Shown: in pieces, positions 33,402 through 41,991 of the stretch
How positions within the stretch are numbered: position 1 is the stretch's first letter
Layout of the letters: each line of letters begins with the position of its first letter
From: UBA1189 sp045612065
Lineage (GTDB): Bacteria; Bacteroidota; Bacteroidia; Bacteroidales; Bacteroidaceae
Length of the DNA: 64,000 bases
Assembly (NCBI GenBank): GCA_045612065.1
Contig: JAZKYH010000059.1
Span: 38,426-102,425, forward strand
Direction of reading: 5' to 3'
The notes under the pieces: generated by a model
The model's database searches: none
Told to the model about the DNA's origin: nothing
The model's input: only the letters and a program-made list of their open reading frames with translations
Program-made: the position numbers and the translations under genes

Positions 33402-34973
33402 CTAAAATGGCATGATATCATCACCTCCTACTCCTCCCATTGGGAAAGGATTATTTGGTGCTGGAGGTGGTGGTACAGGGGGCATACCGATATATTGGTC
33501 ACTGCTATTAGGCTTGCGACTGTTCATCCTAGAACCCAGTACCGCATCTTCGGGCAGCGGAGCTAAGCTCTCATCCTCTAGGTTTTGGAAACGAGCATAT
33601 TGTCCTACGAAGCGCAGGCGCACATCTCCCACCGCACCATTACGATGCTTAGCAATGATAATTTCGGCCACACCCTTAAGGTCGTTGCCCTTCTCGTCTT
33701 GATATATCTTATAGTACTCGGGACGATGAATGAAGCAAACGATATCGGCATCCTGCTCAATGGCTCCCGATTCACGCAGGTCACTTAATTGCGGACGCTT
33801 GCCCTCAATACCCTCACGGCTCTCAACGCCGCGATTGAGCTGACTGAGTGCAATGATAGGAATATTGAGTTCCTTAGCAAGTCCCTTGAGCGAACGTGAG
33901 ATGGTACTTACCTCTTCCTGACGGCTACCGAATGATGCACCTGAAGCATTCATCAACTGCAGGTAGTCGATGATGATGAGCTTCACTTTATGTTCGCGCA
34001 CCAGTCGGCGTGCCTTGGTACGCAGTTCAAAGATAGAGAGCGAAGGTGTATCATCCACATAGAGCGGAGCATCTACCAATGCAGTGATGTTACTGTCGAG
34101 CTGTCCCCACTCATAAGGAGCCAGCTGACCACTCTTTATCTTTTCACCTGGGATTTCACACACATTGGTGATCAAACGGTTTACCAACTGCACGTTGCTC
34201 ATCTCAAGCGAGAACATCGCTACCGGTTCGCGGTTGTTTACGGCAATGTTCTTGGCCATTGAAAGCACAAACGCAGTCTTACCCATTGCCGGTCGAGCCG
34301 CCATGATGATAAGGTCAGAGTTTTGCCAACCCGAGGTGTATTTATCCAACTCGTAGAAACCTGTCGACAATCCACTCAGTCCCGAGTCGCGCGAAGCAGC
34401 AATCTGCAATTGCTTATAAGCATCTTGTATTACGGGATTGATTTGTGTATAGTCCTTCTTCATGTTTTGCTGCGAGATAGCAAAGAGTTTACCCTCGGCC
34501 TCCTGCATTAGGTCCTCCACGTCTTGTGTCTCATCAAATGCCTTGGTCTGGATACCGCTTGTAAAGGTAATCAGCTCTCGAGCCAAGAACTTTTGGGCTA
34601 TGATACGAGCATGATACTCGATGTGTGCCGACGAGTTAACCTTACCTGCTAACTGAGAAATGTATACAGGTCCCCCAACCTCTTCCAGCTCACCTGTAGT
34701 ACGCAGTTGCTGTGCTACGGTAAGGATATCGATGGGATTCTGCTGTATGGCCAATGTCTGTATAGCCTTATAGAGCAGTTGGTGACGGTGCTCGTAGAAA
34801 GACTCTGGCTTGAGAATCTCACTGATTAGCGGGTACGCATCCTTCTCAATCATCAATGCGCCCAGCACAGCCGCTTCGAGTTCTGGCGCTTGCGGTTGCA
34901 GATGTCCATAATCATCGGTTTGTTTCACGGCACGCGCTGTTGTCGTTTTTCGGGGTTGTCGAGTTGTTGCCAT
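33402..34973 (-). CDS. dnaB: Replicative DNA helicase
   Basis: The 523-residue DnaB has an N-terminal domain (about residues 25-125: PQAPELEAAVLGALMIEKDAY), a linker helix and a RecA-like C-terminal domain with Walker A in MAARPAMGKTAFVLSMAKN, Walker B LIIIDYLQLM, RQEEVSTISRSLKGLAKELNIPI and the arginine-finger region with HRPEYY. It unwinds the chromosome at replication forks as a hexamer. The C-terminal tail is Pro/Gly-rich (PPVPPPPAPNNPFPMGG). No intein is present. DnaA-box-like sequences lie upstream (see findings). Confidence 0.97.
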   Translation of the reverse strand: MATTRQPRKTTTARAVKQTDDYGHLQPQAPELEAAVLGALMIEKDAYPLISEILKPESFYEHRHQLLYKAIQTLAIQQNPIDILTVAQQLRTTGELEEVGGPVYISQLAGKVNSSAHIEYHARIIAQKFLARELITFTSGIQTKAFDETQDVEDLMQEAEGKLFAISQQNMKKDYTQINPVIQDAYKQLQIAASRDSGLSGLSTGFYELDKYTSGWQNSDLIIMAARPAMGKTAFVLSMAKNIAVNNREPVAMFSLEMSNVQLVNRLITNVCEIPGEKIKSGQLAPYEWGQLDSNITALVDAPLYVDDTPSLSIFELRTKARRLVREHKVKLIIIDYLQLMNASGASFGSRQEEVSTISRSLKGLAKELNIPIIALSQLNRGVESREGIEGKRPQLSDLRESGAIEQDADIVCFIHRPEYYKIYQDEKGNDLKGVAEIIIAKHRNGAVGDVRLRFVGQYARFQNLEDESLAPLPEDAVLGSRMNSRKPNSSDQYIGMPPVPPPPAPNNPFPMGGVGGDDIMPF

Positions 34974-34986
34974 AGGTCATTTTTGT

Positions 34987-35003
34987 TTGCGAACGCAAAA
35001 GTA
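34987..35003 (-). promoter_or_regulatory. dnaB promoter -7 with an overlapping dyad
   Basis: Minus strand TACTTTTG (34996-35003) matches TAnnTTTG and lies about 20 nt before the dnaB ATG. The dyad TTTGCG-TT-CGCAAA (34987-35000) overlaps the -7 and the expected start of transcription, a position suited to a repressor. Confidence 0.55.
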
Positions 35004-35042
35004 CACAAAAGGTCTCGTATAGAGAAAGATTGTAGCATGAAG

Positions 35043-35074
35043 TTTTCCACATTTTTTCCACACCTTGTGGATAC
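35043..35074. promoter_or_regulatory. Cluster of three DnaA-box-like 9-mers upstream of dnaB
   Basis: TTTTCCACA (35043-35051), TTTTCCACA (35054-35062) and, on the other strand, GTATCCACA (35066-35074) each differ from the DnaA consensus TTATCCACA at one position. They lie within 32 bp, about 40 bp upstream of the dnaB -7. Confidence 0.5.
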
Positions 35075-35178
35075 TGTTCAGAGGTCCCCAAGCAACCATC
35101 AGTAACAATAGTTGCCCTTTCAGCCACCTTCATGAGAGCGATAATTCTGGTTACAATATTTTAAGGTAAATGTATAGA

Positions 35179-35578
35179 AAATTATTGGTGTCCGATAAAA
35201 CTCGAACAGTTTAATAAATGCTTGCTCGACTACCATTGTAGCGGTAGTCGAGTATCTTTTTCATTTCCAAGCCCCTTTAAAAGGCTGATTTGAGCAAAAT
35301 TACGTTGGCTGTCCGATAAAAATGGCTTGAAATGATCTTAGGAAAATGAATCAAAAAACCTTCATAATAGATTTAGCGATGGATTTGTGTTTACTGGCTC
35401 AACATTTGTAATGCCAGACAAATATAGGGACGGCTGTCCGATAAAAATTGATGCATTTTAATCTTTTTGCTGCAACAATAGGGCTTGTCGCAACAAAATA
35501 CACTCTTCAGAAGATGTACGAATATCTGAAGCAATAATTATGCATGTTAGAAAAAGTTTTATCGGACACCAATAATTT
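35179..35578. mobile_element. MITE-like 400-bp element with 24-bp inverted ends
   Basis: Perfect 24-bp inverted repeats at 35179-35202 and 35555-35578 share the core TGTCCGATAAAA; outside them TTTTAAG(G)TAAA is also mirrored with a 10-bp indel. The core recurs internally in the same orientation at 35310 and 35435. A 10-bp perfect hairpin (CTCGACTACC, GGTAGTCGAG) is at 35225-35252. No transposase is encoded. I see no certain target-site duplication. Confidence 0.6.
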
Positions 35579-35640
35579 ACTTAAAAGCTTTGTGTCATAC
35601 TGAGTAAAACGAAGTACTTCGAAGGAGCTGTGAGCAATGA

Positions 35641-35715
35641 GCCCTAATGAGAAAATCGGAGTTGTCTGATAGAAAAAAAGCCTTTGTCTGATTTTTCTAA
35701 CAGACAAAGGCTTTT
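35641..35715 (-). terminator. Terminator of the M16 gene, short copy of the hairpin/22-bp repeat
   Basis: Minus strand AAAAGCCTTTGTCTG pairs perfectly with CAGACAAAGGCTTTT around a 10-nt loop (TTAGAAAAAT) and runs into TTTTTTT. It is 23 bp after the M16 stop. One flanking unit (CGGAGTTGTCTGATAG) relates it to the arrays at 12672 and 60020. Confidence 0.8.
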
Positions 35716-35737
35716 AATAAAATGAACAAAGGTAATA

Positions 35738-38557
35738 TTACTCTTCTACGCCTACCATGGAGATTTCAATCTTGTTGCCTTGCTTGATGAGTTTCTTGGC
35801 AAACTTCTTGAGGTCGTTGGTAGTGATGCTGTTGAGGGTCTTCTCATAGTTCTCGTTAGCATCGAAGCCTGTGAGCGTATAGTTATACATGAGGCCGCTC
35901 CAGTAGTTGTTTTCCTTCTGGTTCTCGGCAAACTTCTTCAACATATAGTCGCGCACCTTGTCAAGGTCGCTCTGGCGGGGTCCCTCTTCGGTATACTTGT
36001 GGAGGAGGTCGACGGCCATACCGGTGAGTTTCTCGCGCAGTTCGGGAGCAGTTTGGAACTGAATTTGCAGTGTAGCGCTCTCCTTGGGCACGTCATTGAT
36101 ATTACCGCCCACACCTACGCCATAGGTGCCACCCTCCTTCTCACGTATCTCTTCGGTATAGATAATATCGAGGATTTGCTTGGTGAGGCTCATCAAGAAC
36201 TGGTTCTTGAGGGTATATTTTGCCTTTCCGCTGTATACCAGAAGCACGGTAGCGGCAGGAGTTTGCATCTGCTTCTCGAAGATGTTCTGGTGCTGGCCCT
36301 TCTGGATATCGAGGTGTGCATCGCAGAACTTCTCGGCTTTGGCGCCTGTAGTGGGCAGACTGCCGATGTACTTTTCGATGAGGGGGATGGCTACGGCCTC
36401 GTCAATGGCACCGGTGAAGATGAAGGCGAAGTCTGAAGCATTGGCAAAGCGCTCCTTATAGATTTCGAGGATGCGAGCATCGTCAATCTTGTCCACATCG
36501 TCGGTCTTCATGCGGAGGGTACGGGGATTGTTGCCGTAGAGCATGTTGGTGATGGTATCGCTCATTGCAGTTGAGGGGTCTTGCTCTTGGTTTTCGAGGA
36601 TGGCCTTCAACTTGCTCTTATAGGTAGCAAAGGCCTGCTCATCGAGACGGGGAGCGGTGAACTGCAGGTAGGTGAGTTGCATCAAGGTTTCAAAGTCCTT
36701 CGGGGTGCTGCTACCGCTCACGCCCTCGGTGTACATATTGATGAAGGGTGAGATGCCTGCCTTCTTTCCCGCAAGTATCTTCTGCAATTCGGTATTGCTG
36801 AAAGCGCCAAGACCATTGTTCTTGACTACATCCACTGCCTCACCAAGGTTGATGTATTCACTCTCGTCGTAGAGTGCTTGTCCGCCCTTACTTACTGCGC
36901 GCATGATGATCTGGTCGGCCTTGAAGTCGGTGCTCTTGAGGTACACGGTAGCCCCGTTCGAGAGGGTGAGTTGCTTATAGCCGAAATGGCCATCCTTTAC
37001 CTTCACCACCTTGCCGCCTGCAGGCTCCTGTGCAAGAAGAGGTTCGTTAGATACCTTATCCTCGTAAGCGGTGATATCCTCAGCATATACCGAGGTGAGC
37101 AATTGGGCCATATCTTCCTTGGTGGGGTTGGTGATGCCCTCCTTCTCGGGGAGCATAGCCATCACCACGAGGTTCGAGTCGCTCATGAGGTTCTGTACGT
37201 AGTTGTTCACGAGGTCTACGGGGAACTGGGGCACGTACTGGTTCATGAAAGAGTATTCAAACTCGATGCCGGGAACGGGCTCATTGTCGATAAAGTGACG
37301 CACATACTGCTTGCAGTAACTCTGGCTATTCACCTTGGCACGCTCGTTATAGGCACTCTCCAAATTGGCGAGATATTCGGCACGGGCACGCACATACTCT
37401 GACTCGGTGAAGCCGTGGCGCTGGGCACGCAACATCTCGCGGTAAAGTGTGGCGGTAGCCTCCATGGTCATGCCACCCTTGGGTACGACGTATCCGTTCA
37501 CAGCACCCTTGGTCTTGGCAAGGAAGAACTCCTCGTCATATACCGATGCTCTTACGAAAGGAGCGTCGGGCTGCATGGCCAACTCGCCAAGACGACCGCT
37601 CATCATGCGGTGGAACATGGCTCTAGCATAGTCGATGATGAGGTATTGCATATCGTTCTTGAACTCAGCAGGTACGGCCTCGTGTTTGACGAAGATGTAC
37701 ACGTTGCCAGTCTTCAACTCCTTGTCCTGAGCGATGGCGATGATGGGCTCCTTGTTGTCGGCTACGGGATAGTAGGGACGCTCGGCAGCATTCTCAGGCA
37801 TGGTGAGGTCAGCAAAGATGCTCTTGATTTTGTTCTCCACATCATCAATGTTGACATCACCAACAACTACGATAGCCTGTTGGTCAGGACGATACCACTT
37901 CTCATAATACTCGCTCAATGCTGAATAGGGGAAGTTGTCAATCACCTCCAAGGTTCCGATGGGGAAGCGTGCTCCATAGGGGTTATTGGGATACATCTCC
38001 AATGACACGGCCTCCATCATACGCTGTGTGGCGGTGTTGCGCTGGCGCCACTCCTCGTGGATTACGCCGCGCTCCTTGTCGATGTCCTCCTCCTCGAGCA
38101 GGAGTGCACCTGCCCAGTCGTGCAGAATCCACAAGCATGAGTCAATGGCACCCGCCACGCTCACAGGCACGTTGTCGATGTTGTACACCGTCTCGTCGAT
38201 AGAGGTGTAGGCATTGAGGTCGGTACCGAACTTCACGCCGATGCCCTCGAGGTACTTCACCACGCCGTTGCCGGGGAAGTTCACGGTGCCGTTGAAGCAC
38301 ATGTGCTCAAGGAAGTGAGCCAATCCGCGCTGGTGCTCCTCTTCAATGACTGAGCCCACCTTCTGTGCGATGTAGAAGTTGGCCTGTCCCTCGGGATAGT
38401 TGTTCTGACGGATGTAGTAGGTCAATCCGTTCTCCAGTTTACCCACACGCACCTGAGGGTCCATGGGGATGGGCGGCATCTGCTGAGCGATGGCCGCCGA
38501 GGCACCTACGAGCATGAGCACGAGGGCCACGAGTTGTTTTCTTAATTTCATATTCAT
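35738..38557 (-). CDS. Periplasmic M16 zinc metallopeptidase, two-domain
   Basis: This 939-residue pitrilysin-family peptidase has a signal peptide (residues 1 to about 24, ending AAIAQ) and the inverted zinc motif HFLEH at residues 81-85. The downstream glutamate ligand lies in ERGVIHEEWRQR (about 163). Two M16 domains are present; the second, from about residue 530, lacks HxxEH as usual. It probably degrades peptides in the periplasm or outer membrane. A second possible start is MKLRKQ, two codons in. A strong -7 (38591-38598) lies 34 nt upstream and a terminator follows, so it is monocistronic. Confidence 0.94.
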   Translation of the reverse strand: MNMKLRKQLVALVLMLVGASAAIAQQMPPIPMDPQVRVGKLENGLTYYIRQNNYPEGQANFYIAQKVGSVIEEEHQRGLAHFLEHMCFNGTVNFPGNGVVKYLEGIGVKFGTDLNAYTSIDETVYNIDNVPVSVAGAIDSCLWILHDWAGALLLEEEDIDKERGVIHEEWRQRNTATQRMMEAVSLEMYPNNPYGARFPIGTLEVIDNFPYSALSEYYEKWYRPDQQAIVVVGDVNIDDVENKIKSIFADLTMPENAAERPYYPVADNKEPIIAIAQDKELKTGNVYIFVKHEAVPAEFKNDMQYLIIDYARAMFHRMMSGRLGELAMQPDAPFVRASVYDEEFFLAKTKGAVNGYVVPKGGMTMEATATLYREMLRAQRHGFTESEYVRARAEYLANLESAYNERAKVNSQSYCKQYVRHFIDNEPVPGIEFEYSFMNQYVPQFPVDLVNNYVQNLMSDSNLVVMAMLPEKEGITNPTKEDMAQLLTSVYAEDITAYEDKVSNEPLLAQEPAGGKVVKVKDGHFGYKQLTLSNGATVYLKSTDFKADQIIMRAVSKGGQALYDESEYINLGEAVDVVKNNGLGAFSNTELQKILAGKKAGISPFINMYTEGVSGSSTPKDFETLMQLTYLQFTAPRLDEQAFATYKSKLKAILENQEQDPSTAMSDTITNMLYGNNPRTLRMKTDDVDKIDDARILEIYKERFANASDFAFIFTGAIDEAVAIPLIEKYIGSLPTTGAKAEKFCDAHLDIQKGQHQNIFEKQMQTPAATVLLVYSGKAKYTLKNQFLMSLTKQILDIIYTEEIREKEGGTYGVGVGGNINDVPKESATLQIQFQTAPELREKLTGMAVDLLHKYTEEGPRQSDLDKVRDYMLKKFAENQKENNYWSGLMYNYTLTGFDANENYEKTLNSITTNDLKKFAKKLIKQGNKIEISMVGVEE

Positions 38558-38590
38558 AGTTTATCTTTATGTTGTTTTGCTAAAATCGTG

Positions 38591-38598
38591 CAAAAGTA
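38591..38598 (-). promoter_or_regulatory. Promoter -7 of the M16 peptidase gene
   Basis: Minus strand TACTTTTG matches TAnnTTTG, 34 nt upstream of the ATG. No good -33 is visible. Confidence 0.55.
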
Positions 38599-38647
38599 AC
38601 ATTTTTCTACGGATTTATGGCGAGTTTTTGCGTTTTTAAGACACTAA

Positions 38648-40960
38648 TCACTCCACCGCCACCTCGTCGATGAAGAGGAATCCGGCATAGCCACGAGCGC
38701 CGTGCCATGCAGGGATGGCGTGCTCTGCCATCACCTTCACCTTCACGTAGCGTGCCTCCACGGGAGCAAATGTCAAGGTGTGGTCATAGATGCGATTCTC
38801 ATCGCTCTCCTCCATCGCGGGGCGCAGCTCATGATACACCTCGGTGAAGTCCTCGCCATTCTTCGACACGGCCACGCTGAATCCGCGTGCGTCGAATATC
38901 CAGTCGCCCTTCTCCACGCAAGTGCTGAGCGCCACGCTCTTGACCTCAGTCGATTGTTGCAGGTCGATGAGCAGTTCGCAATCGTTGCCCGCAAATCCCA
39001 GCCAACGTCCCGTGCGGTAGTTGCGCGAGCCCTTCAAGCCATCGACGAGTGTCGCAGCCCCACCATAGGTGTAGCTACGGTGTGCGGGCTGTAGCAAGGT
39101 GACAGGGCGTCCCGTAGCCTTGTTGAATGCGATGTGCTCCTCGAACACGCGTGCCGTGCTACGCTCACCCATGCCCTTGGCCTTGAAGGTGGCACTTCCG
39201 GTGATGGCCACCGGCTCCTTGTAGCGGAGCGATGAGGTGGTAGGCTCGGTGCCGTCGAGCGTGTAATACACGGGAGCGTCGTCGATGGTGCTCAGCGTTA
39301 CCACCACGGCATTCTTCAGCGTGTCGGTGGTTATCTCACCCTCGATGTCGAAGATGTGGCGTGCATAGTTATACCCCTTCACATCATACATGTCCACCAT
39401 AGCGAGCAGGCGTTGCAGGAAGTCATCATAGTCCTTTGTTCCTTCACACCACTGCACCTCACACAAGGCCGCCATGCGAGGCAGCTCCATGTACTCCACG
39501 TGGCGATACGAGGTGACATACTCCGTCCACAGGTTGGCCTGCACACCGATGATGTGCTTCTGTTGCTCAGGGGTGAGCGAGGGGTGCATGGGCTCATAGT
39601 TGTACACCGTTGCGAGAGGCACATAGCCCCCGATGGCCAGAGGCTCAGTGTCGGTATGTTTCGTTTGATAGTAGTCGAAATACATGTACGTGTTGGGCGA
39701 CATGATGCAGTCGTGTCCCTGCTTGGCCGCCTCAAGTCCGCCTCCTACCCCACGCCACGAGTGCACGGTGGCATTGGGGGCCAATTCACCCTCGAGGATC
39801 TCGTCCCACCCGATAATCTGTCGTCCCTTGCCATTGAGGAACTTCTCGGCGTGGGCAATGACAAAACTCTGCAAGTACATCTCGGCACTGTTCTTTGTAT
39901 CGGCCTTGATGCCCAAGGCCTTGATGCGCGCCTGGCACTTGGGGCACTGCTCCCAACGGCTCTTGGGGCACTCGTCGCCACCTACGTGGATATATTCAGA
40001 AGGGAACACCTCAATGACCTCGGAGAGCACATCCTCGATAAATCTTAATGTCAAGTCGTTGCCCGCGCAGAGTACGTCTTCCGACACGCCCCACTGCTGC
40101 CACACCTCATACGGGCCACCCGTACATCCTAATTCTGGATAGGCCGCCAAAGCCGCCTGCATGTGTCCGGGCAGGTCAATCTCAGGTATCACAGTGATGT
40201 GTCGCTCGGCGGCATAGGCCACAATCTCGCGGCATTCCTCCTGTGTATATTGGTAAGGACCATAGGGGATACTGTCATATACTCCACTGTTGCGTCCAAT
40301 GACCGTCTGTGCACGTTGAGCCCCTACGGTATTGAGTTTGGGGTGTTTCTTCATCTCGAAGCGCCAGCCCTGGTCGTCGGTCAGGTGCCAGTGGAAGCGG
40401 TTCAAGTTGTGCAGTGCCAACATATCGACAAACTGCTTCACCGAGTCCACCGTAAAGAAGTGTCGCGATACGTCGAGGTGCGCTCCACGATATCCGAAAC
40501 GAGGATAGTCGTCGATGCTCACGGCAGGCAGCATCACCTCCCCACCCTCAGTCACGGGCAACGCCTTGCGCAAGGTCTGTATGCCGTAGAACACCCCTGC
40601 AGGCGAAGCACCCATGATGCGCACTCCATCGGCACCTACCACGAGGCTATATCCCTCGGCATTCTCGATGTCAGCATCCAAGGTCAGCACGATAGCATTT
40701 GGCACGGGCGTGTCGGTCACCGCAAGGTCCAAGCTCGTTTTCTCCTTCACATACTCGGCAAGGAAGTGCGCATTGCGCATCATCGCCTCATCACCTTGGC
40801 ACACGATAGAGGTTTTTTCAGTCAAGGTGAAACACTTGCCATCGATCTCCACAATTTCCTGTGGCAATGGCACTACTCGATAATCGGCAATGGACGGCTT
40901 ATGGGTGCAAGAGAGCAACAAGCCTCCAACCAAAACGAAAAGATAAAAAACTTTATTCAT
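38648..40960 (-). CDS. GH20 beta-N-acetylhexosaminidase with C-terminal binding domains, lipoprotein
   Basis: From the ATG at 40960 the protein is 770 residues and starts with a lipobox signal (GLLLSC, Cys18); the open frame runs 17 codons further but without signal character. A GH20b domain (about 28-140) precedes the GH20 barrel (RGAHLDVSRHFFTVDSVKQ, HWHLTDDQGWRFEMKK, catalytic Asp-Glu in YIHVGGDECPKSRW). After it come a chitobiase-type C-terminal segment (TLSTIDDAPVYYTLDGTEP) and an F5/8 type C-like domain (about 640-770). It should release terminal beta-GlcNAc/GalNAc from host or dietary glycans. It is last in the mnmE-beta-helix-EEP-GH20 unit, 35 bp after the EEP gene. Confidence 0.95.
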   Translation of the reverse strand: MNKVFYLFVLVGGLLLSCTHKPSIADYRVVPLPQEIVEIDGKCFTLTEKTSIVCQGDEAMMRNAHFLAEYVKEKTSLDLAVTDTPVPNAIVLTLDADIENAEGYSLVVGADGVRIMGASPAGVFYGIQTLRKALPVTEGGEVMLPAVSIDDYPRFGYRGAHLDVSRHFFTVDSVKQFVDMLALHNLNRFHWHLTDDQGWRFEMKKHPKLNTVGAQRAQTVIGRNSGVYDSIPYGPYQYTQEECREIVAYAAERHITVIPEIDLPGHMQAALAAYPELGCTGGPYEVWQQWGVSEDVLCAGNDLTLRFIEDVLSEVIEVFPSEYIHVGGDECPKSRWEQCPKCQARIKALGIKADTKNSAEMYLQSFVIAHAEKFLNGKGRQIIGWDEILEGELAPNATVHSWRGVGGGLEAAKQGHDCIMSPNTYMYFDYYQTKHTDTEPLAIGGYVPLATVYNYEPMHPSLTPEQQKHIIGVQANLWTEYVTSYRHVEYMELPRMAALCEVQWCEGTKDYDDFLQRLLAMVDMYDVKGYNYARHIFDIEGEITTDTLKNAVVVTLSTIDDAPVYYTLDGTEPTTSSLRYKEPVAITGSATFKAKGMGERSTARVFEEHIAFNKATGRPVTLLQPAHRSYTYGGAATLVDGLKGSRNYRTGRWLGFAGNDCELLIDLQQSTEVKSVALSTCVEKGDWIFDARGFSVAVSKNGEDFTEVYHELRPAMEESDENRIYDHTLTFAPVEARYVKVKVMAEHAIPAWHGARGYAGFLFIDEVAVE

Positions 40961-40995
40961 AGCATTATTTATATTGATGTTATATAGAAAAATAT

Positions 40996-41991
40996 TCACC
41001 AACGAAACCAAAGGTCAAAACACACAGGTAGATGGTCGCTAGTCCCTCCTTCATAGCGCATGCCATTGTAGGTTCGATGCGGGCGGTGTCCGCCATAAAG
41101 AGGTTCGGGCTCGACGAGGAAATCGGCATCGTTGCACCATGCTCCGTGTGGTGATAGACACAGTGAACTGGATTCTCCGCTATCCGGAAGCAGAGCTGGA
41201 GAAAGGTATACATGGTCAATCTGCTCCCATTTGCCTTTGTAACGATAACTACCACGGAGGTATTTCGTTATGCAGGTCATTCCTTGGCATGCTGCAAGAG
41301 GGAGCATCGTCCTACTTTGTGGAGTGTCATTGAAATCGCCCATCACGATGATGCGTGGCACACTACGTTCACGACAGACAGAGTCGATGGATTCGCTGAT
41401 AAACTCTACGACATTGTGCCGTAATCGAGCAGATTTCCGTCCATTGATTCGGCTCGGCAAATGACATACGATGATGTCGAGTGTGTCGCCCATGTGTAAT
41501 TGTCCGCTCACGAGAAGCATGTCTCGTACCGTCTGTCCTTCGGAGAGATTTTCCTTGGGGAGGCGCAGTGCACGATGGGCAAAGGGATGAAAAGTGGTAG
41601 ACTTATACATTAGCGCCACATCGATACCGCGAGGGTCAGCGGATGAGGTCATCAGATAGTTATACCCCACCGTGCGCAGTGATGAACGGTGGGTGAGGTC
41701 ATGCATCACACTATCGTTCTCAACCTCACATAAGGCAACAAAATCGGGAGCGCGGTCACCTCCAATAGAGGCTATGGAACGGCTCACCGCATGTAGTTTG
41801 TTCCAGTAGCGATAGGGGGTCCAATGGCGTATGGCCTCGGGAAGAAAGGCATTGTCATTGGTCAGCGTGTCATCAATGCAGTCGAAGAGGTTCTCTACAT
41901 TGTAACTCACAAAGCTCACGCGCTCTTGAGCATGAAAGGCGACTGCGAGTAATATGGTAGCCAGCAAGAGTCTACTTCTTCTCTTCCACAT
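40996..41991 (-). CDS. Exported endonuclease/exonuclease/phosphatase (EEP) family protein
   Basis: A 331-residue EEP-fold protein with a signal peptide (ending AVAFHAQ, about residue 22). The fold motifs are VSFVSYNVENLFD, LCEVENDS (catalytic Glu), GIDVALMYKS, MGDFNDTP (Asp/Asn) and the final SDHLPVCFDL (Asp-His). Family members include DNase I, phospholipid phosphatases and sphingomyelinases; the exported location suggests a nuclease or phosphodiesterase acting on nutrients or the envelope. It overlaps the upstream beta-helix gene by 20 bp. Confidence 0.92.
   Translation of the reverse strand: MWKRRSRLLLATILLAVAFHAQERVSFVSYNVENLFDCIDDTLTNDNAFLPEAIRHWTPYRYWNKLHAVSRSIASIGGDRAPDFVALCEVENDSVMHDLTHRSSLRTVGYNYLMTSSADPRGIDVALMYKSTTFHPFAHRALRLPKENLSEGQTVRDMLLVSGQLHMGDTLDIIVCHLPSRINGRKSARLRHNVVEFISESIDSVCRERSVPRIIVMGDFNDTPQSRTMLPLAACQGMTCITKYLRGSYRYKGKWEQIDHVYLSPALLPDSGESSSLCLSPHGAWCNDADFLVEPEPLYGGHRPHRTYNGMRYEGGTSDHLPVCFDLWFRW

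Larger units (their letters stand above)
34974..35737. other. 760-bp intergenic region between dnaB and the M16 gene
   Basis: It contains the dnaB promoter, three DnaA-box-like 9-mers, a 400-bp MITE-like element (35179-35578), a short GTCATnCTGA relative and a short form of the hairpin/22-bp repeat. No gene is recognised; the frame at 35507-35707 overlaps these repeats. Confidence 0.75.

Noticed and set aside
35043..35140. Chromosomal origin at the DnaA-box-like cluster
   Set aside because: No dnaA, dnaN or AT-rich unwinding tract close by; the boxes are each imperfect.
35507..35707. Transposase remnant in the MITE-like element
   Set aside because: The 66-codon frame overlaps one inverted end and the M16 terminator and has no transposase motif.
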